Below, piece by piece: positions 16,074-24,804 of a stretch of DNA of 64,000 nt. The notes under the pieces were generated by a model. The model was not told where the DNA came from. It did not search any database and worked only from the letters and a program-made list of their open reading frames with translations. Made by a program: the position numbers and the translations under genes. This stretch comes from Hoyosella rhizosphaerae (GTDB lineage Bacteria > Actinomycetota > Actinomycetes > Mycobacteriales > Mycobacteriaceae): contig NZ_BMJH01000001.1 in NCBI RefSeq assembly GCF_014643175.1, forward strand, positions 1,538,209 to 1,602,208, read 5' to 3'. Numbering within the stretch: the first letter of the stretch is position 1; each line of letters begins with the position of its first letter.

Positions 16074-16475
16074 ATGAGTCACCGCTTCAACCATTCACCT
16101 GCTACATCAAGCATGTCACCTCTCCTTGTCACTAGCGAGCACACTTCGTACGGCGCCACAGTCGTTCGAATCACAGGGGACGTTGATATCGCCAGCGTCT
16201 CGTCGCTTCGTTCGCAACTCGAGTCTGATCTATTTCTCTCCGATGGTGTCTACGTTTTTGATCTGACAGCGGTGTCATTCCTTGGTAGTGCCGGGATTCG
16301 CGCCCTCGCCGACATCACTACACTCCTGCGCAAGCGTGGTGGACACAGTGCCGTTGTCGGAAACCCATCAGTCCGTCATATTCTGTGCGCCGTGGGCTTT
16401 GATGAAGAGTTAAATCTTCAGCGCACGGTGGCTGATGCAGTATTGTCGCTGTCCCAAAGCTTCGTACGAACGTAA
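16074..16475 (+). CDS. STAS-domain anti-sigma factor antagonist
   Basis: A 133-residue protein whose STAS domain spans about residues 20-130. The block VFDLTAVSFLGSAGIRALAD contains the serine (Ser72) that RsbW-type kinases phosphorylate. When unphosphorylated it would bind the anti-sigma factor and release the sigma factor. The ATG at 16074 follows GGGAGG at 16060-16065, which favours it over the ATG at 16053. It lies divergent from rsbW-sigF and just upstream of a GAF-ANTAR gene. Confidence 0.87.
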   Translation: MSHRFNHSPATSSMSPLLVTSEHTSYGATVVRITGDVDIASVSSLRSQLESDLFLSDGVYVFDLTAVSFLGSAGIRALADITTLLRKRGGHSAVVGNPSVRHILCAVGFDEELNLQRTVADAVLSLSQSFVRT

Positions 16476-16500
16476 CGGTGCACCTTGGCTCTGAGGAGTT

Positions 16501-17217
16501 GTGTTGACGGATCTGCCACAACCGCGCGGTATTGCTGCCCGGCTTGCCGACGCGGCCTTGTCGATGGGGAGCGAACCCAATTTCGCGGCAACACTTGAAG
16601 CGATTGTGAGGGAAGCGCAGAAAAGCATCCCCGGCACGGATCATGCCGGACTATCCCTAATAGTTGATGGAAAAATTGAAACGGCTGCACCCACTTCGCC
16701 GCTGGTCGAGCAGATAGATGAATACCAGTACAAGTTCGGTGAGGGCCCCTGCGTTGACGCGATTTTTGAAGCTGAGGTGTACCGAACTGGCGATATGAGT
16801 GCAGAGCATCGCTGGCCGGACTTCTCCACAGCCGCCGCCGATGCGGGGGTTGCATCCATGTTGGCGTTCAGGCTTCACCTCGACGGGAGGACGCAGGGCG
16901 CCCTCAACTTGTATTCGTCACAGCATGATGCATTCGATGACGCTGCCGTTCATACAGGTCAGCCGTTTGCTGCACATGCCGCGATTGCGCTAGCGCATTC
17001 CAGGGAAAAGTTGCAGCTCCTTGATGCTCTTGACTCACGAGATGTCATCGGCATGGCGAAGGGGATCATTATGCAGAAATACTGCATTGATGATGAGCGG
17101 GCATTTAGCGTTCTCGTTGCACTGTCTCAACACGGTCAGGAAAAACTTCGCGACGTCGCAGGGCACATTGTCGAGGAGTGTCGCGCTGAGGCACGAGACT
17201 CACTGCCTAAGTCTTAA
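16501..17217 (+). CDS. GAF-ANTAR regulatory protein
   Basis: A 238-residue protein with a GAF domain (about residues 20-150: DHAGLSLIVDGKIETAAPTSPLVEQID, KFGEGPCVDAIF) and a C-terminal ANTAR domain (about 165-225: SRDVIGMAKGIIMQKYCIDDERAFSVLVALSQ). ANTAR domains bind paired RNA hairpins and act as antiterminators. The GAF domain would sense a small molecule or redox signal. AGGAG at 16494-16498 is better spaced for the TTG at 16504 than for the GTG at 16501. It sits 25 bases after the STAS gene and may share its transcript. Confidence 0.87.
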   Translation: MLTDLPQPRGIAARLADAALSMGSEPNFAATLEAIVREAQKSIPGTDHAGLSLIVDGKIETAAPTSPLVEQIDEYQYKFGEGPCVDAIFEAEVYRTGDMSAEHRWPDFSTAAADAGVASMLAFRLHLDGRTQGALNLYSSQHDAFDDAAVHTGQPFAAHAAIALAHSREKLQLLDALDSRDVIGMAKGIIMQKYCIDDERAFSVLVALSQHGQEKLRDVAGHIVEECRAEARDSLPKS

Positions 17218-17332
17218 CAAGATTGGGGGTTTCGTTTACGAAGACTTTGGGTATTGCTTCGTTTGAAGAAGGCACCGTCGTTTAAATGAGGCGCCATCGC
17301 CAAATCCACCATCGCAATAGTGAGGGAATAAC

Positions 17333-17707
17333 ATGAACCGACGTTTCCGTACCATCGCCGCGAGCATTGCCGTTGCAGCGCTACTCACCGTCCCGGCATG
17401 TGCCAACGGTGATGACGCGTCTGACGCATCAGAGACCACCACCAATGCGGCCGCTGGAGCTGTTGATGCACTTATTGACCTTGCGTTTGTTTCCGCGCTT
17501 CGCGGACAGTACCCCGACATCGCAGCTGACAAGACCGATGAAGAGTTAGTTTCAGGTGCCGAGTCCGTGTGCGAAGACGTGCGCGACGGTGATGACACCG
17601 ACGACTTACGTGACTCTGTTCGCGATGAATTTGAATCCGATGGCGTGGAGATTGACGACGCTCGCGCTGATGCGATCCTCAACCTGATTCAATCCGCAGG
17701 TTGCTAA
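17333..17707 (+). CDS. DUF732-like lipoprotein
   Basis: A 124-residue lipoprotein with lipobox TVPAC (Cys23) and an acidic mature part. The pattern FVSALRGQYPD ... AESVCEDVRDGD ... ADAILNLIQSAGC, with two Cys that probably form a disulfide, matches the small secreted DUF732 proteins of mycobacteria. Function unknown. GAGGGA precedes the ATG. It is preceded by 115 bases of non-coding DNA and is probably a separate unit. Confidence 0.75.
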   Translation: MNRRFRTIAASIAVAALLTVPACANGDDASDASETTTNAAAGAVDALIDLAFVSALRGQYPDIAADKTDEELVSGAESVCEDVRDGDDTDDLRDSVRDEFESDGVEIDDARADAILNLIQSAGC

Positions 17708-17907
17708 CTCCTTTTACCAACTGAAGGCACCTCCTCAACCTCGTGGGAAAGTGCACAACTGGGCTGGTATTCGAGAAGTTTTGCTGTTGCATCTGAATCC
17801 TCAGGTTAATCTAGGGTTAATGCCAGTAAAGATGTCGTAGCCTGGTAGTACTTTCCATCGTGACGCCGAACTTACGCGTCGGGTTGCAACGCGAGGGAGG
17901 AGTGCCT

Positions 17908-18963
17908 GTGTCAACGAGTTCGCGGCTCATGAGTCCGCTACGGCGGCTCCGCGTGGCGATGAGTGCTGCCCTCCCAACGCGATACTCTTTTCCTTCCCTC
18001 GACGAAGTGCGCGAAATACTGTGGGCCGGAATAGGTCAACACCCAAGCCGCGGCAACAATGCACCCTCTCATGACCCCGCACGGCATTGGTATGGAGTTG
18101 TTCGAACGTTCAATTCCGAGGAACTTATTGGCGGAAAGCCTGAACCGGTTGCGTGTGCCATTGCTGTCATCAGTGACGGCTTCTACTCAGCGTTCCAGTT
18201 TTTCGTGAGGCAACAACACGACCAAACCCCTAAGCGACGTGAAGCGACCCTGAGCCTGGTCGGTGTGGATGCTTTCGAGTATCTGTATAAGACGGTGGAG
18301 GGACATCAGCGGACGTTGTCCGTGTACGTGCACCAGCCTCAGTTACGAAACCTTCTATTACCGTCCCTGAACGCGTTCCCACAATGCGCTGTAGACCTCG
18401 ATCCTGTCGATGCCAGGCTGGCGAAGCTCAATGCCATCGCGGGTACCCAAATTGACTTGAAAGTTCATCGCCAGCAGGCCGAACTTGCCGGGTTGCCGCG
18501 CAAGGACACAGGACGCCTCGTCGTGGCGACCGACGCATCGCTTCGCTCACGTCATCGGGGTGCTGGAATTGCGTGCGTCAGCGACGAAGGTGTGGCGCAG
18601 TCGAGGTTCCGCGCACAGATTGGCCGCATTGACGTTGCTGAACTTGCAGCCATTGAGCTGGCACTTGATACGTTCAACGATGGCCGGTCGTTGCATATCC
18701 TCGTGGATAGCCGCGACGCATTGTCGTGCCTCGTTGCCACGAATCGGGTCGTACATCACGGCATCGCCGCGATCGTGGACCGCATCAATATGAAGCGCGC
18801 TTCCCGCCATGTGACCTTTGAGTGGGTGCGTGCGCACAACGGGCATCCGCTTAATGAAACTGCTCACCGACTGGCCGTTGCGGCCAGGCGGTGCTACACG
18901 AGCCAGGTCACACCCGATACGCAGCAGCGAATTGTGTCAGGAATCCTCGCAGATCTTGCCTGA
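17908..18963 (+). CDS. RNase H-like protein with unusual N-terminal domain
   Basis: A 351-residue protein. The C-terminal third (about residues 203-335) is an RNase HI-type domain: VVATDAS (Asp209), DVAELAAIELALD (Glu245), LVDSRDAL (Asp267) and VRAHNGHPLNETAHRLA (His310). The fourth catalytic carboxylate, Asp134 in E. coli, is His320 here. The first 190 residues match nothing I recognise. GTG 17908 follows GAGGGAGG at 17893-17900; the frame extends to a GTG at 17860. Activity on RNA-DNA hybrids is plausible but uncertain because of the changed residue. Confidence 0.72.
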   Translation: MSTSSRLMSPLRRLRVAMSAALPTRYSFPSLDEVREILWAGIGQHPSRGNNAPSHDPARHWYGVVRTFNSEELIGGKPEPVACAIAVISDGFYSAFQFFVRQQHDQTPKRREATLSLVGVDAFEYLYKTVEGHQRTLSVYVHQPQLRNLLLPSLNAFPQCAVDLDPVDARLAKLNAIAGTQIDLKVHRQQAELAGLPRKDTGRLVVATDASLRSRHRGAGIACVSDEGVAQSRFRAQIGRIDVAELAAIELALDTFNDGRSLHILVDSRDALSCLVATNRVVHHGIAAIVDRINMKRASRHVTFEWVRAHNGHPLNETAHRLAVAARRCYTSQVTPDTQQRIVSGILADLA

Positions 18964-18988
18964 TTGCTCGTCTAGCCTGATTGGGCAC

Positions 18989-20362
18989 TCATGTGGCGTA
19001 CGAATCAGCTATCTTAAGCACCTGATCAAGGATTTCGAGCCCTTCACGAGCCTCATCCGCTGTGATTGTGCACGGTGGGGCTATATGAATGCGGTTTGAC
19101 ACCATCAGTGGCAGCATACCGAGTCGTTTGCATTCCGCCATCATTTCGACCATCGCTTGGCTGGTTCCCGCATAGGGAGCGAGAGGCGCTTTGGTGGATT
19201 GATTTTCCACCAATTCCACAGCCCAGAACACACCGCGACCACGCAAGTCTCCAACACTGCTGTGGCGTTGCGCCATTTCCCTAAGCGCAGGTTCAATGAC
19301 CGTTTCCCCGATAATTCGAGCGTTGTCGACGACTCCGTCATCTGACATGGCGTTGATGGTCGCCACCGCCGCAGCGCACGCCAGAGGGTGGCCTGAATAC
19401 GTCAAACCGCCAGGGTAAGGACGGTCATTGAATGTTGCGGCAATGTGCGGTGCGATAGCCACACCTCCGAGTGGCACGTAGCCGGAATTGACGCCCTTGG
19501 CGAACGTCAACAAGTCGGGCACTGTGTCGAACTCGTCGATCGCAAACCATCGGCCTGTTCGACCAAAACCGCACATCACCTCGTCTGCGATCATGACGAT
19601 GCCGTGCTTCGTGCACAGTTCCCGCACTCCGCGAAGGTAGCCAGGTGGGGGCGGAATGATGCCGGGCCCGCCCGGCACCGTTTCCAAGATAAGCGCCGCA
19701 ATTGTGGCGGGACCTTCAAGTTCAATTACCTGCTCAAGGTGCTCGAGTGCTCGCTGCTCTTCCTCCGCCTCGTTGGTGGAATGGAACGCCGAACGGTACA
19801 GGAACGGGCCAAAGAAATGAACAGCACCTTCCGTGCCTCGGTCATTTGCCCACCGCCGCGGATCACCCGTCACGTTGATCGCGAGCGCCGTAGCCCCGTG
19901 GTACGAGCGGTAGCGCGACAGCACCTTGTTTCGCCCGGTGTGCACCCGGGCCATGCGAATGGCATGCTCGACCGCTTCAGCACCACTGTTGGTGAAGAAA
20001 ACCTGGTTAAGGTCGCCGGGGGTGCGCTCACTAATGAGCCGCGCCGCTTCGCTGCGCTGATCATTGACATGGTGCGGAGCGATTGTGGTGATTCGTTGCG
20101 CCTGCTCCACAATGGCCTGCACAACTTTAGGGTGCTGGTGTCCAATATTGGTGTTAACCAATTGGGACGAAAAGTCCAGCAACTTGTCACCGTTGCCGTC
20201 CCAAACGTAGGAACCTTCCGCTGCGGTCACCACCATCGGCTTGAAGGAACCCTGCGCCGCCCAGGAATGAAACACGTGTTTGCGGTCCAGTTCATACGCC
20301 CGCGCCGCAACAGCCTTGGCCTCATCAACGCTGGTGTAACCGGGGACTGTGTACTGCTCCAC
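18989..20362 (-). CDS. class III pyridoxal-phosphate aminotransferase
   Basis: A 457-residue fold-type I aminotransferase of class III (omega-amino acid:pyruvate type). FTNSGAEAVEHAIRMAR binds the cofactor phosphate, Asp260 in IADEVMCGFGRTGRW pairs with the pyridine ring, and Lys289 in FAKGVNSGYVPLGG forms the Schiff base. The GTG at 20362 is preceded by GGAAGGA at good spacing; an upstream GTG at 20422 lacks this. It could deaminate beta-alanine, taurine-like or polyamine-derived substrates; the sequence does not decide. It is on the same strand as the downstream end of the leucine genes but 104 bases away. Confidence 0.85.
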   Translation of the reverse strand: MEQYTVPGYTSVDEAKAVAARAYELDRKHVFHSWAAQGSFKPMVVTAAEGSYVWDGNGDKLLDFSSQLVNTNIGHQHPKVVQAIVEQAQRITTIAPHHVNDQRSEAARLISERTPGDLNQVFFTNSGAEAVEHAIRMARVHTGRNKVLSRYRSYHGATALAINVTGDPRRWANDRGTEGAVHFFGPFLYRSAFHSTNEAEEEQRALEHLEQVIELEGPATIAALILETVPGGPGIIPPPPGYLRGVRELCTKHGIVMIADEVMCGFGRTGRWFAIDEFDTVPDLLTFAKGVNSGYVPLGGVAIAPHIAATFNDRPYPGGLTYSGHPLACAAAVATINAMSDDGVVDNARIIGETVIEPALREMAQRHSSVGDLRGRGVFWAVELVENQSTKAPLAPYAGTSQAMVEMMAECKRLGMLPLMVSNRIHIAPPCTITADEAREGLEILDQVLKIADSYAT

Positions 20363-20466
20363 GTGGGTAATTCCTTCCGCGAACCTAAGGGGCAACCCGG
20401 TCACTGTATTACGGAAAACCACTCACCAATACTAATTCGCCATTGACGTGTTCCAATGTGCAGCTT

Positions 20467-22434
20467 TCACCGTCGGAATTGTGCAAACCAATCAACGAGT
20501 TCCGGTGAATCGACAGCGCTTCTATCTACCGCTCGGCCAGGATCACCGCCTTGCAGGATTTTCTTCAGAGGAACCTCAAGCTTCTTGCCTGTTCGCGTGT
20601 GCGGGATCGCGGGAGCCGCAATTATTTCGTCAGGGACGTGCCGTGGTGACAATTGCTCACGAATTGCTGAAACGATGCGGTGTTGAACTTCGTCGGTGAG
20701 TTCGACTTCGTCGGCGAGGTGCACGAAGAGCGGCATCCAGTACTCACCGTCTGGGAGTTCAACACCCAAAATGAGCGCTTCAAACACGTCCGGGATTTGC
20801 TCTACGACCTGGTAGATGTCTGCGCTTCCCATCCGCACACCGTGCCGATTCAGTGTGGAATCACTCCGGCCGTGCATGAGGATCGTGCCGTGGTCAGTTA
20901 TTGAAATCCAGTCACCATGGCGCCATATGCCGGGGTAGGTGTCGAAGTATGCGTCGAGGTACTTGCTGCCATCAGGATCGTTCCAAAAAGCCACTGGCAT
21001 TGATGGCATGGGGGCCGTAATGACTAGTTCACCCACACCGTTGCGCACTGAGTTTCCTGAGGTGTCGAAAGAATCAAGTGCGACCCCGAGGCACGGCCGG
21101 GTAATCTCTCCCGCCCACACGGGCGTGATGGGCGATGGTCCGACGAACGCTGACACGACGTCGGTGCCGCCGCTGATGGAACAAATTTGCACATCTTCAC
21201 CGACGTGGCGATGCATCCACCAGGCTGATGATTCAGGCAATGTGGCGCCGGTGATTCCGACTGCCCTCAGCGCAGATAGGTCGTGGTCATGCCGTGGTGA
21301 ACGTTCCGCTTTGGCGCAGGAAAGCACATAGCCGGGGCTCGTACCCACAACGGTGACGCGGTGGTCGGCCGCCAGCTTCCACACGGCATCGATGTGCGGT
21401 GATGCGGGGCTGCCGTCGTAAGTGACGACCGTGGACCCCACCATCAGTCCGGCGATGAGGAAATTCCACATCATCCAGCTCGGGCTGGTGAACCAGAAAA
21501 AGGTGTCATCGACACCGAGGTCAAGGTGCAACCCCACCTGCTTGAGGTGCTCGATGGCAACACCGCCATGGCCATGCACGATCCCTTTGGGTAGCCCAGT
21601 GGTCCCCGAAGAAAACACGACCCACAGCGGGTGATCGAACGGCACATCAGTGGGTGCCCATTCTGCCTCGTTGGCGATGGCAGCTGCCCAGTCCATCACT
21701 CCGTCGCGGGTACCTTCAGCCTGTTTATCTGCACTAGTACTATCTGCGCCGATATTGGGAACCAGAATTGTCGCAGTGATGCTCGTGAGCGCCGCGCTCA
21801 GTTCCTCGACCGTGGGCCGTTTGTCGTGGACTTTCCCGCCGTACCGGTAGCCATCAGCGGCGATCAGTACCACCGGGTTAAGTTGCGCGAGGCGAGCGAC
21901 TGCGGCCGGCGCTGAGTAGTCCTGTCCGCAGGCCGCCCACACTGCGCCGAGACTGGCCGTCGCTAGAAACGCGATGATCGCCTCAGGAATGTTGGGGAGG
22001 TAACCCACAACCCGGTCGCCCGGTTTGACGCCTGCCTCACGCAACGTCGCTGCAAGTGCTGCGGTATCGCGCTGCACCTGGTCCCAGCTGATGTGTTTGG
22101 CTGGGCTGTCTTCACTGAGCGCCAGAATCGCGGGTCGCTCCGCCTGTGGGCGGCGCATCACCACGTTGGCATAGTTGAGGCGCACACCTGGAAACCACTG
22201 AGCCCCGGGCATCGTGCGGGACGCGAGTACAGGGCCAGGAATCTCGCCGAGATCAAAGTAGCGCCATAGGCTTCCCCAAAATGATTCGGGATTGTCCACA
22301 CTCCACCGCAGGAGTTCGTCGTAGCTGTCCTGTGGTGCACCAGAGGTGCGAGCGAACCTCGCGAAGTCAGTGATGCGGGCTCGGGCAGCGCCGTCGGGCG
22401 TCGGTTCCCACATCGGTGCTGGCTCGTTCGTCAT
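20467..22434 (-). CDS. aacS: acetoacetyl-CoA ligase
   Basis: A 655-residue adenylate-forming enzyme, full length for the acetoacetate-CoA ligase family. It has the N-terminal WRYFDLGEIPGPVLASRTMPGAQWFPGVRLNYA region typical of that family, the AMP-binding motif FSSGTTGLPKG near residue 270, and the C-terminal Lys in HTRTGKKLEVPLKKIL. It makes acetoacetyl-CoA from acetoacetate, CoA and ATP. Its start overlaps the stop of the CitE-type lyase gene by four bases, and that lyase yields acetoacetate from HMG-CoA, so it completes leucine breakdown. Confidence 0.9.
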   Translation of the reverse strand: MTNEPAPMWEPTPDGAARARITDFARFARTSGAPQDSYDELLRWSVDNPESFWGSLWRYFDLGEIPGPVLASRTMPGAQWFPGVRLNYANVVMRRPQAERPAILALSEDSPAKHISWDQVQRDTAALAATLREAGVKPGDRVVGYLPNIPEAIIAFLATASLGAVWAACGQDYSAPAAVARLAQLNPVVLIAADGYRYGGKVHDKRPTVEELSAALTSITATILVPNIGADSTSADKQAEGTRDGVMDWAAAIANEAEWAPTDVPFDHPLWVVFSSGTTGLPKGIVHGHGGVAIEHLKQVGLHLDLGVDDTFFWFTSPSWMMWNFLIAGLMVGSTVVTYDGSPASPHIDAVWKLAADHRVTVVGTSPGYVLSCAKAERSPRHDHDLSALRAVGITGATLPESSAWWMHRHVGEDVQICSISGGTDVVSAFVGPSPITPVWAGEITRPCLGVALDSFDTSGNSVRNGVGELVITAPMPSMPVAFWNDPDGSKYLDAYFDTYPGIWRHGDWISITDHGTILMHGRSDSTLNRHGVRMGSADIYQVVEQIPDVFEALILGVELPDGEYWMPLFVHLADEVELTDEVQHRIVSAIREQLSPRHVPDEIIAAPAIPHTRTGKKLEVPLKKILQGGDPGRAVDRSAVDSPELVDWFAQFRR

Positions 22435-23258
22435 TGTTCGGCCCTTCCCGTCCGTCGGAGCACTGCTTCGGCATGCCGCAAAACTGGGGCATCCACCATT
22501 CGCCCCTCGAACGTAAACACACCACGTTCGCCTTTCGCCGCACTGAGAAGTCGTTGTGCCCAGTCGATCTCCTCTACCGTCGGCGTGAATACGTCGCGGA
22601 TGACAGTTACCTGCGAGGGATGAATCGCAACCTTGGCATCGAACCCGATTGCGACACCATCGCGGGTTTCTGCGCGTAACCCGTCAAGATCAGCAATGTT
22701 GAGAAAAACCGAGTCCAAGGCAATTCGGCCATGGGCCTTCGCGGCCAGCAACGTGGTAGATCTGACGTGCTGAGCTACATGTCGATACGCCCCATCGTCG
22801 TGGCGACTTGCCGTTCCTCCCATGGCCGCGATCAGATCTTCCGCGCCCCACATCAGTGCGCGGACAGGAGCTGCCGAGGCGATGTCCGAGGCACGGAGCG
22901 CGCCGAGAGGAGACTCAACCAGCGCGATGACATCAAAGTTCGACAACGCTGCGGCATGGTCTGCGCCTTCACACTTGGACAACATCACCAGTGTGTAGGG
23001 AGTCTGCGCTAACGCTGCGAGGTCGAGATCGTGGTCTGGGGTTCCGTACGGATTGATCCGAACAACGGTCATGGCTGGGTCAAGGGCACTCGACACTAGA
23101 GCTTCGCGAGCGGCTGGTTTGGCCGCCGGAGCCACCCCATCTTCGAGGTCGAGGATGACAACGTCGGCGATGCTCGCTGCCTTGGCGAACCTTTCGGGCC
23201 GATCCGCCGGACAAAATAGCCACGCGGAGCCCGTTGGAAAACGACTGTTGCCCGTCAT
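22431..23258 (-). CDS. citE: CitE-like CoA lyase (HMG-CoA/citramalyl-CoA lyase type)
   Basis: A 275-residue HpcH/HpaI-CitE family protein. The metal-binding block VVILDLEDGVAPAAK lies at residues 33-47, with further conserved parts VALVESPLG and LMWGAEDLIAAMGG. The M. tuberculosis relative Rv2498c is known to cleave HMG-CoA and citramalyl-CoA, joining leucine and itaconate breakdown. The neighbouring MaoC hydratase, acyl-CoA dehydrogenase and carboxylase genes fit the same role here. The stop overlaps aacS. ATG 23258 is chosen over GTG 23261. A GTTAATC half-site lies about 100 bases upstream. Confidence 0.85.
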   Translation of the reverse strand: MTGNSRFPTGSAWLFCPADRPERFAKAASIADVVILDLEDGVAPAAKPAAREALVSSALDPAMTVVRINPYGTPDHDLDLAALAQTPYTLVMLSKCEGADHAAALSNFDVIALVESPLGALRASDIASAAPVRALMWGAEDLIAAMGGTASRHDDGAYRHVAQHVRSTTLLAAKAHGRIALDSVFLNIADLDGLRAETRDGVAIGFDAKVAIHPSQVTVIRDVFTPTVEEIDWAQRLLSAAKGERGVFTFEGRMVDAPVLRHAEAVLRRTGRAEQ

Positions 23259-23411
23259 CACGCATCCGTCCTACGCCGCGCGGAGCCGGGAACTGGTGAC
23301 AACATTGGCACCAGTTCCGCAGCCCACCGTCTGCAACGGGGATACGTGACATCGCTCTGGGTTAATCTATGCCCTTGTGAGAGGTACATCACGGTCATTA
23401 TTGGACTCCTT

Positions 23412-24296
23412 ATGGTGAAATTCGGACAAGATCGCATCCGAGCGATCACTTACCAGCCGCCGAGTCTTGCCGCCCGCCACGGCATCGAGGTAACGACGCT
23501 GCGCCACATGCGGGACCGCGTGGGACAAGCCGAGTTTGCCGACCCACAATGCCCCCACTTCCACCTGCTCACCCTTGTGACGGGTGGCAACGGCCGCCAT
23601 GAGATCGACTTTATGTCGAGCGAATTCACCTCGGGTGCCGTGTGGTGGGTGCACCCAGGGCAGGTTCAACGCTGGGGCGATGTTTACGCTTACGATGCAA
23701 CGGTTGTGCTGTTCGAAGACGCGGCTTTGGACTCGACCACGCAGAGTTTGCTGTCCACCAGCGAGGTGCACCGTCAATGCTGCTGGCATGAAGTCGACCC
23801 GTCGGTCTTGGCTCTCTTTGAACATCTGGCCTGGTCTTATGGCAACCAATCGAGTAGTCGGCCAGGAGCGTCGGCGGCGTTGCTGCGGCACAACCTCGCC
23901 ACCATCTTGCTCACACTGCGGGCGCTCACCCCGGACGGAAAAGATCCTGCACGCGGACATGCGGACGCGTCCATTGTTGAGTTGTTTTCCGCGGCCGTGG
24001 AGCGCGGGTTTGCGACCACACGGTCGGTTGGCGACTACGCTCACGAAGTCGGATATTCGGAGAAGACCTTGACGCGATCCGTTCGCGCCGCGACCGGTTT
24101 CACGGCAAAGCAGTACATCGATGCGCGAGTGATGTTGGAGTCGAAACGACTCCTGGCTCACACCCGAAGCACCACGAGCAGCATCGCGACTCAACTCGGT
24201 TTTACTGACGTGTCCAACTTCGCCAAGTTTTTCGCCACACGTGCAGGGATGTCCCCTAGCGACTTCCGCACGAGCCTTGGTCGCACCAACCATTAG
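23412..24296 (+). CDS. AraC-family transcriptional regulator
   Basis: A 294-residue regulator. The C-terminal pair of helix-turn-helix motifs covers about residues 195-290, ending in SIATQLGFTDVSNFAKFFATRAGMSPSDFR. The N-terminal part looks like a cupin effector domain (ECPHF-like HFHLLTLVTGGNGRHEIDF and WWVHPGQVQRWG). It is divergent from citE-aacS with a 153-base shared region and ends in a four-base convergent overlap with the MaoC gene. It is therefore likely to control one or both parts of the leucine cluster; the effector is unknown. Confidence 0.85.
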   Translation: MVKFGQDRIRAITYQPPSLAARHGIEVTTLRHMRDRVGQAEFADPQCPHFHLLTLVTGGNGRHEIDFMSSEFTSGAVWWVHPGQVQRWGDVYAYDATVVLFEDAALDSTTQSLLSTSEVHRQCCWHEVDPSVLALFEHLAWSYGNQSSSRPGASAALLRHNLATILLTLRALTPDGKDPARGHADASIVELFSAAVERGFATTRSVGDYAHEVGYSEKTLTRSVRAATGFTAKQYIDARVMLESKRLLAHTRSTTSSIATQLGFTDVSNFAKFFATRAGMSPSDFRTSLGRTNH

Positions 24297-24802
24297 CTCA
24301 AGGAATCGTCTGGAGCCGTGTCACCGGTCGTTGGACGCATCCGCACCAGGGTTGAGCGTTCAGCGGTCGCAACAATGTCTCCGTGCTGATTGCGGCCAGT
24401 GTGTTGGAGGGTGACGATCCCCTCCCCTGGCCTCGACTTTGTTTCGCGCTTGCCCGCAATGAGAGTCTCGGCATAAAGCGTGTCACCGTGAAACATCGGT
24501 GCTGGAAAAGCGATTGCCGAAAAGCCCAAGTTCGCCACGATCGTGCCCTGCGTCAGTTGCGCCACCGACAATCCCACCAGAGTCGATAACGTCATCATCG
24601 AGTTGACGAGCCTTGCATGAAACGGCTCTTGCTCCTCGCTCCATGCAGCGTCAAGGTGCAACGCCTGCGTGTTCATCGTCAGGGTTGTGAATAGAACATT
24701 GTCGGTTTCGGTGATCGTGCGGCCGGGGCGGTGTTCATACACCGCCCCCACCTCAAACTCTTCGAACCAGAGGCCACGTTGGATAATCCGCCGCGCAGTC
24801 AT
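24293..24802 (-). CDS. MaoC-family enoyl-CoA hydratase (Rv2499c-like)
   Basis: A 169-residue hot-dog-fold hydratase. The (R)-hydratase active-site pattern is Asn44-x4-His49 in TMNTQALHLD. By position and type it corresponds to M. tuberculosis Rv2499c, which hydrates itaconyl-CoA and methylglutaconyl-CoA in the itaconate/leucine route. Here it would turn 3-methylglutaconyl-CoA into HMG-CoA. It lies two bases downstream of the acyl-CoA dehydrogenase on the same strand, so it is the third gene of the accA1-fadE-maoC operon. Confidence 0.85.
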   Translation of the reverse strand: MTARRIIQRGLWFEEFEVGAVYEHRPGRTITETDNVLFTTLTMNTQALHLDAAWSEEQEPFHARLVNSMMTLSTLVGLSVAQLTQGTIVANLGFSAIAFPAPMFHGDTLYAETLIAGKRETKSRPGEGIVTLQHTGRNQHGDIVATAERSTLVRMRPTTGDTAPDDSLS

Positions 24803-24804
24803 CG

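Noticed and set aside
20270-20281. AAACACGTGTTT as a second parS site
   Set aside because: The arms are AAAC...GTTT instead of GTTTC...GAAAC, so it does not match ParB sites, and it lies inside a conserved coding region.
19445-20446. 333-codon open frame on the plus strand, antisense to the aminotransferase
   Set aside because: It mirrors a well-conserved class III aminotransferase in codon-phase shadow and shows no domain, signal or ribosome binding site.
23367-24293. 308-codon open frame on the minus strand, antisense to the AraC regulator
   Set aside because: The plus-strand product has clear AraC helix-turn-helix motifs; the antisense frame has no recognisable features.
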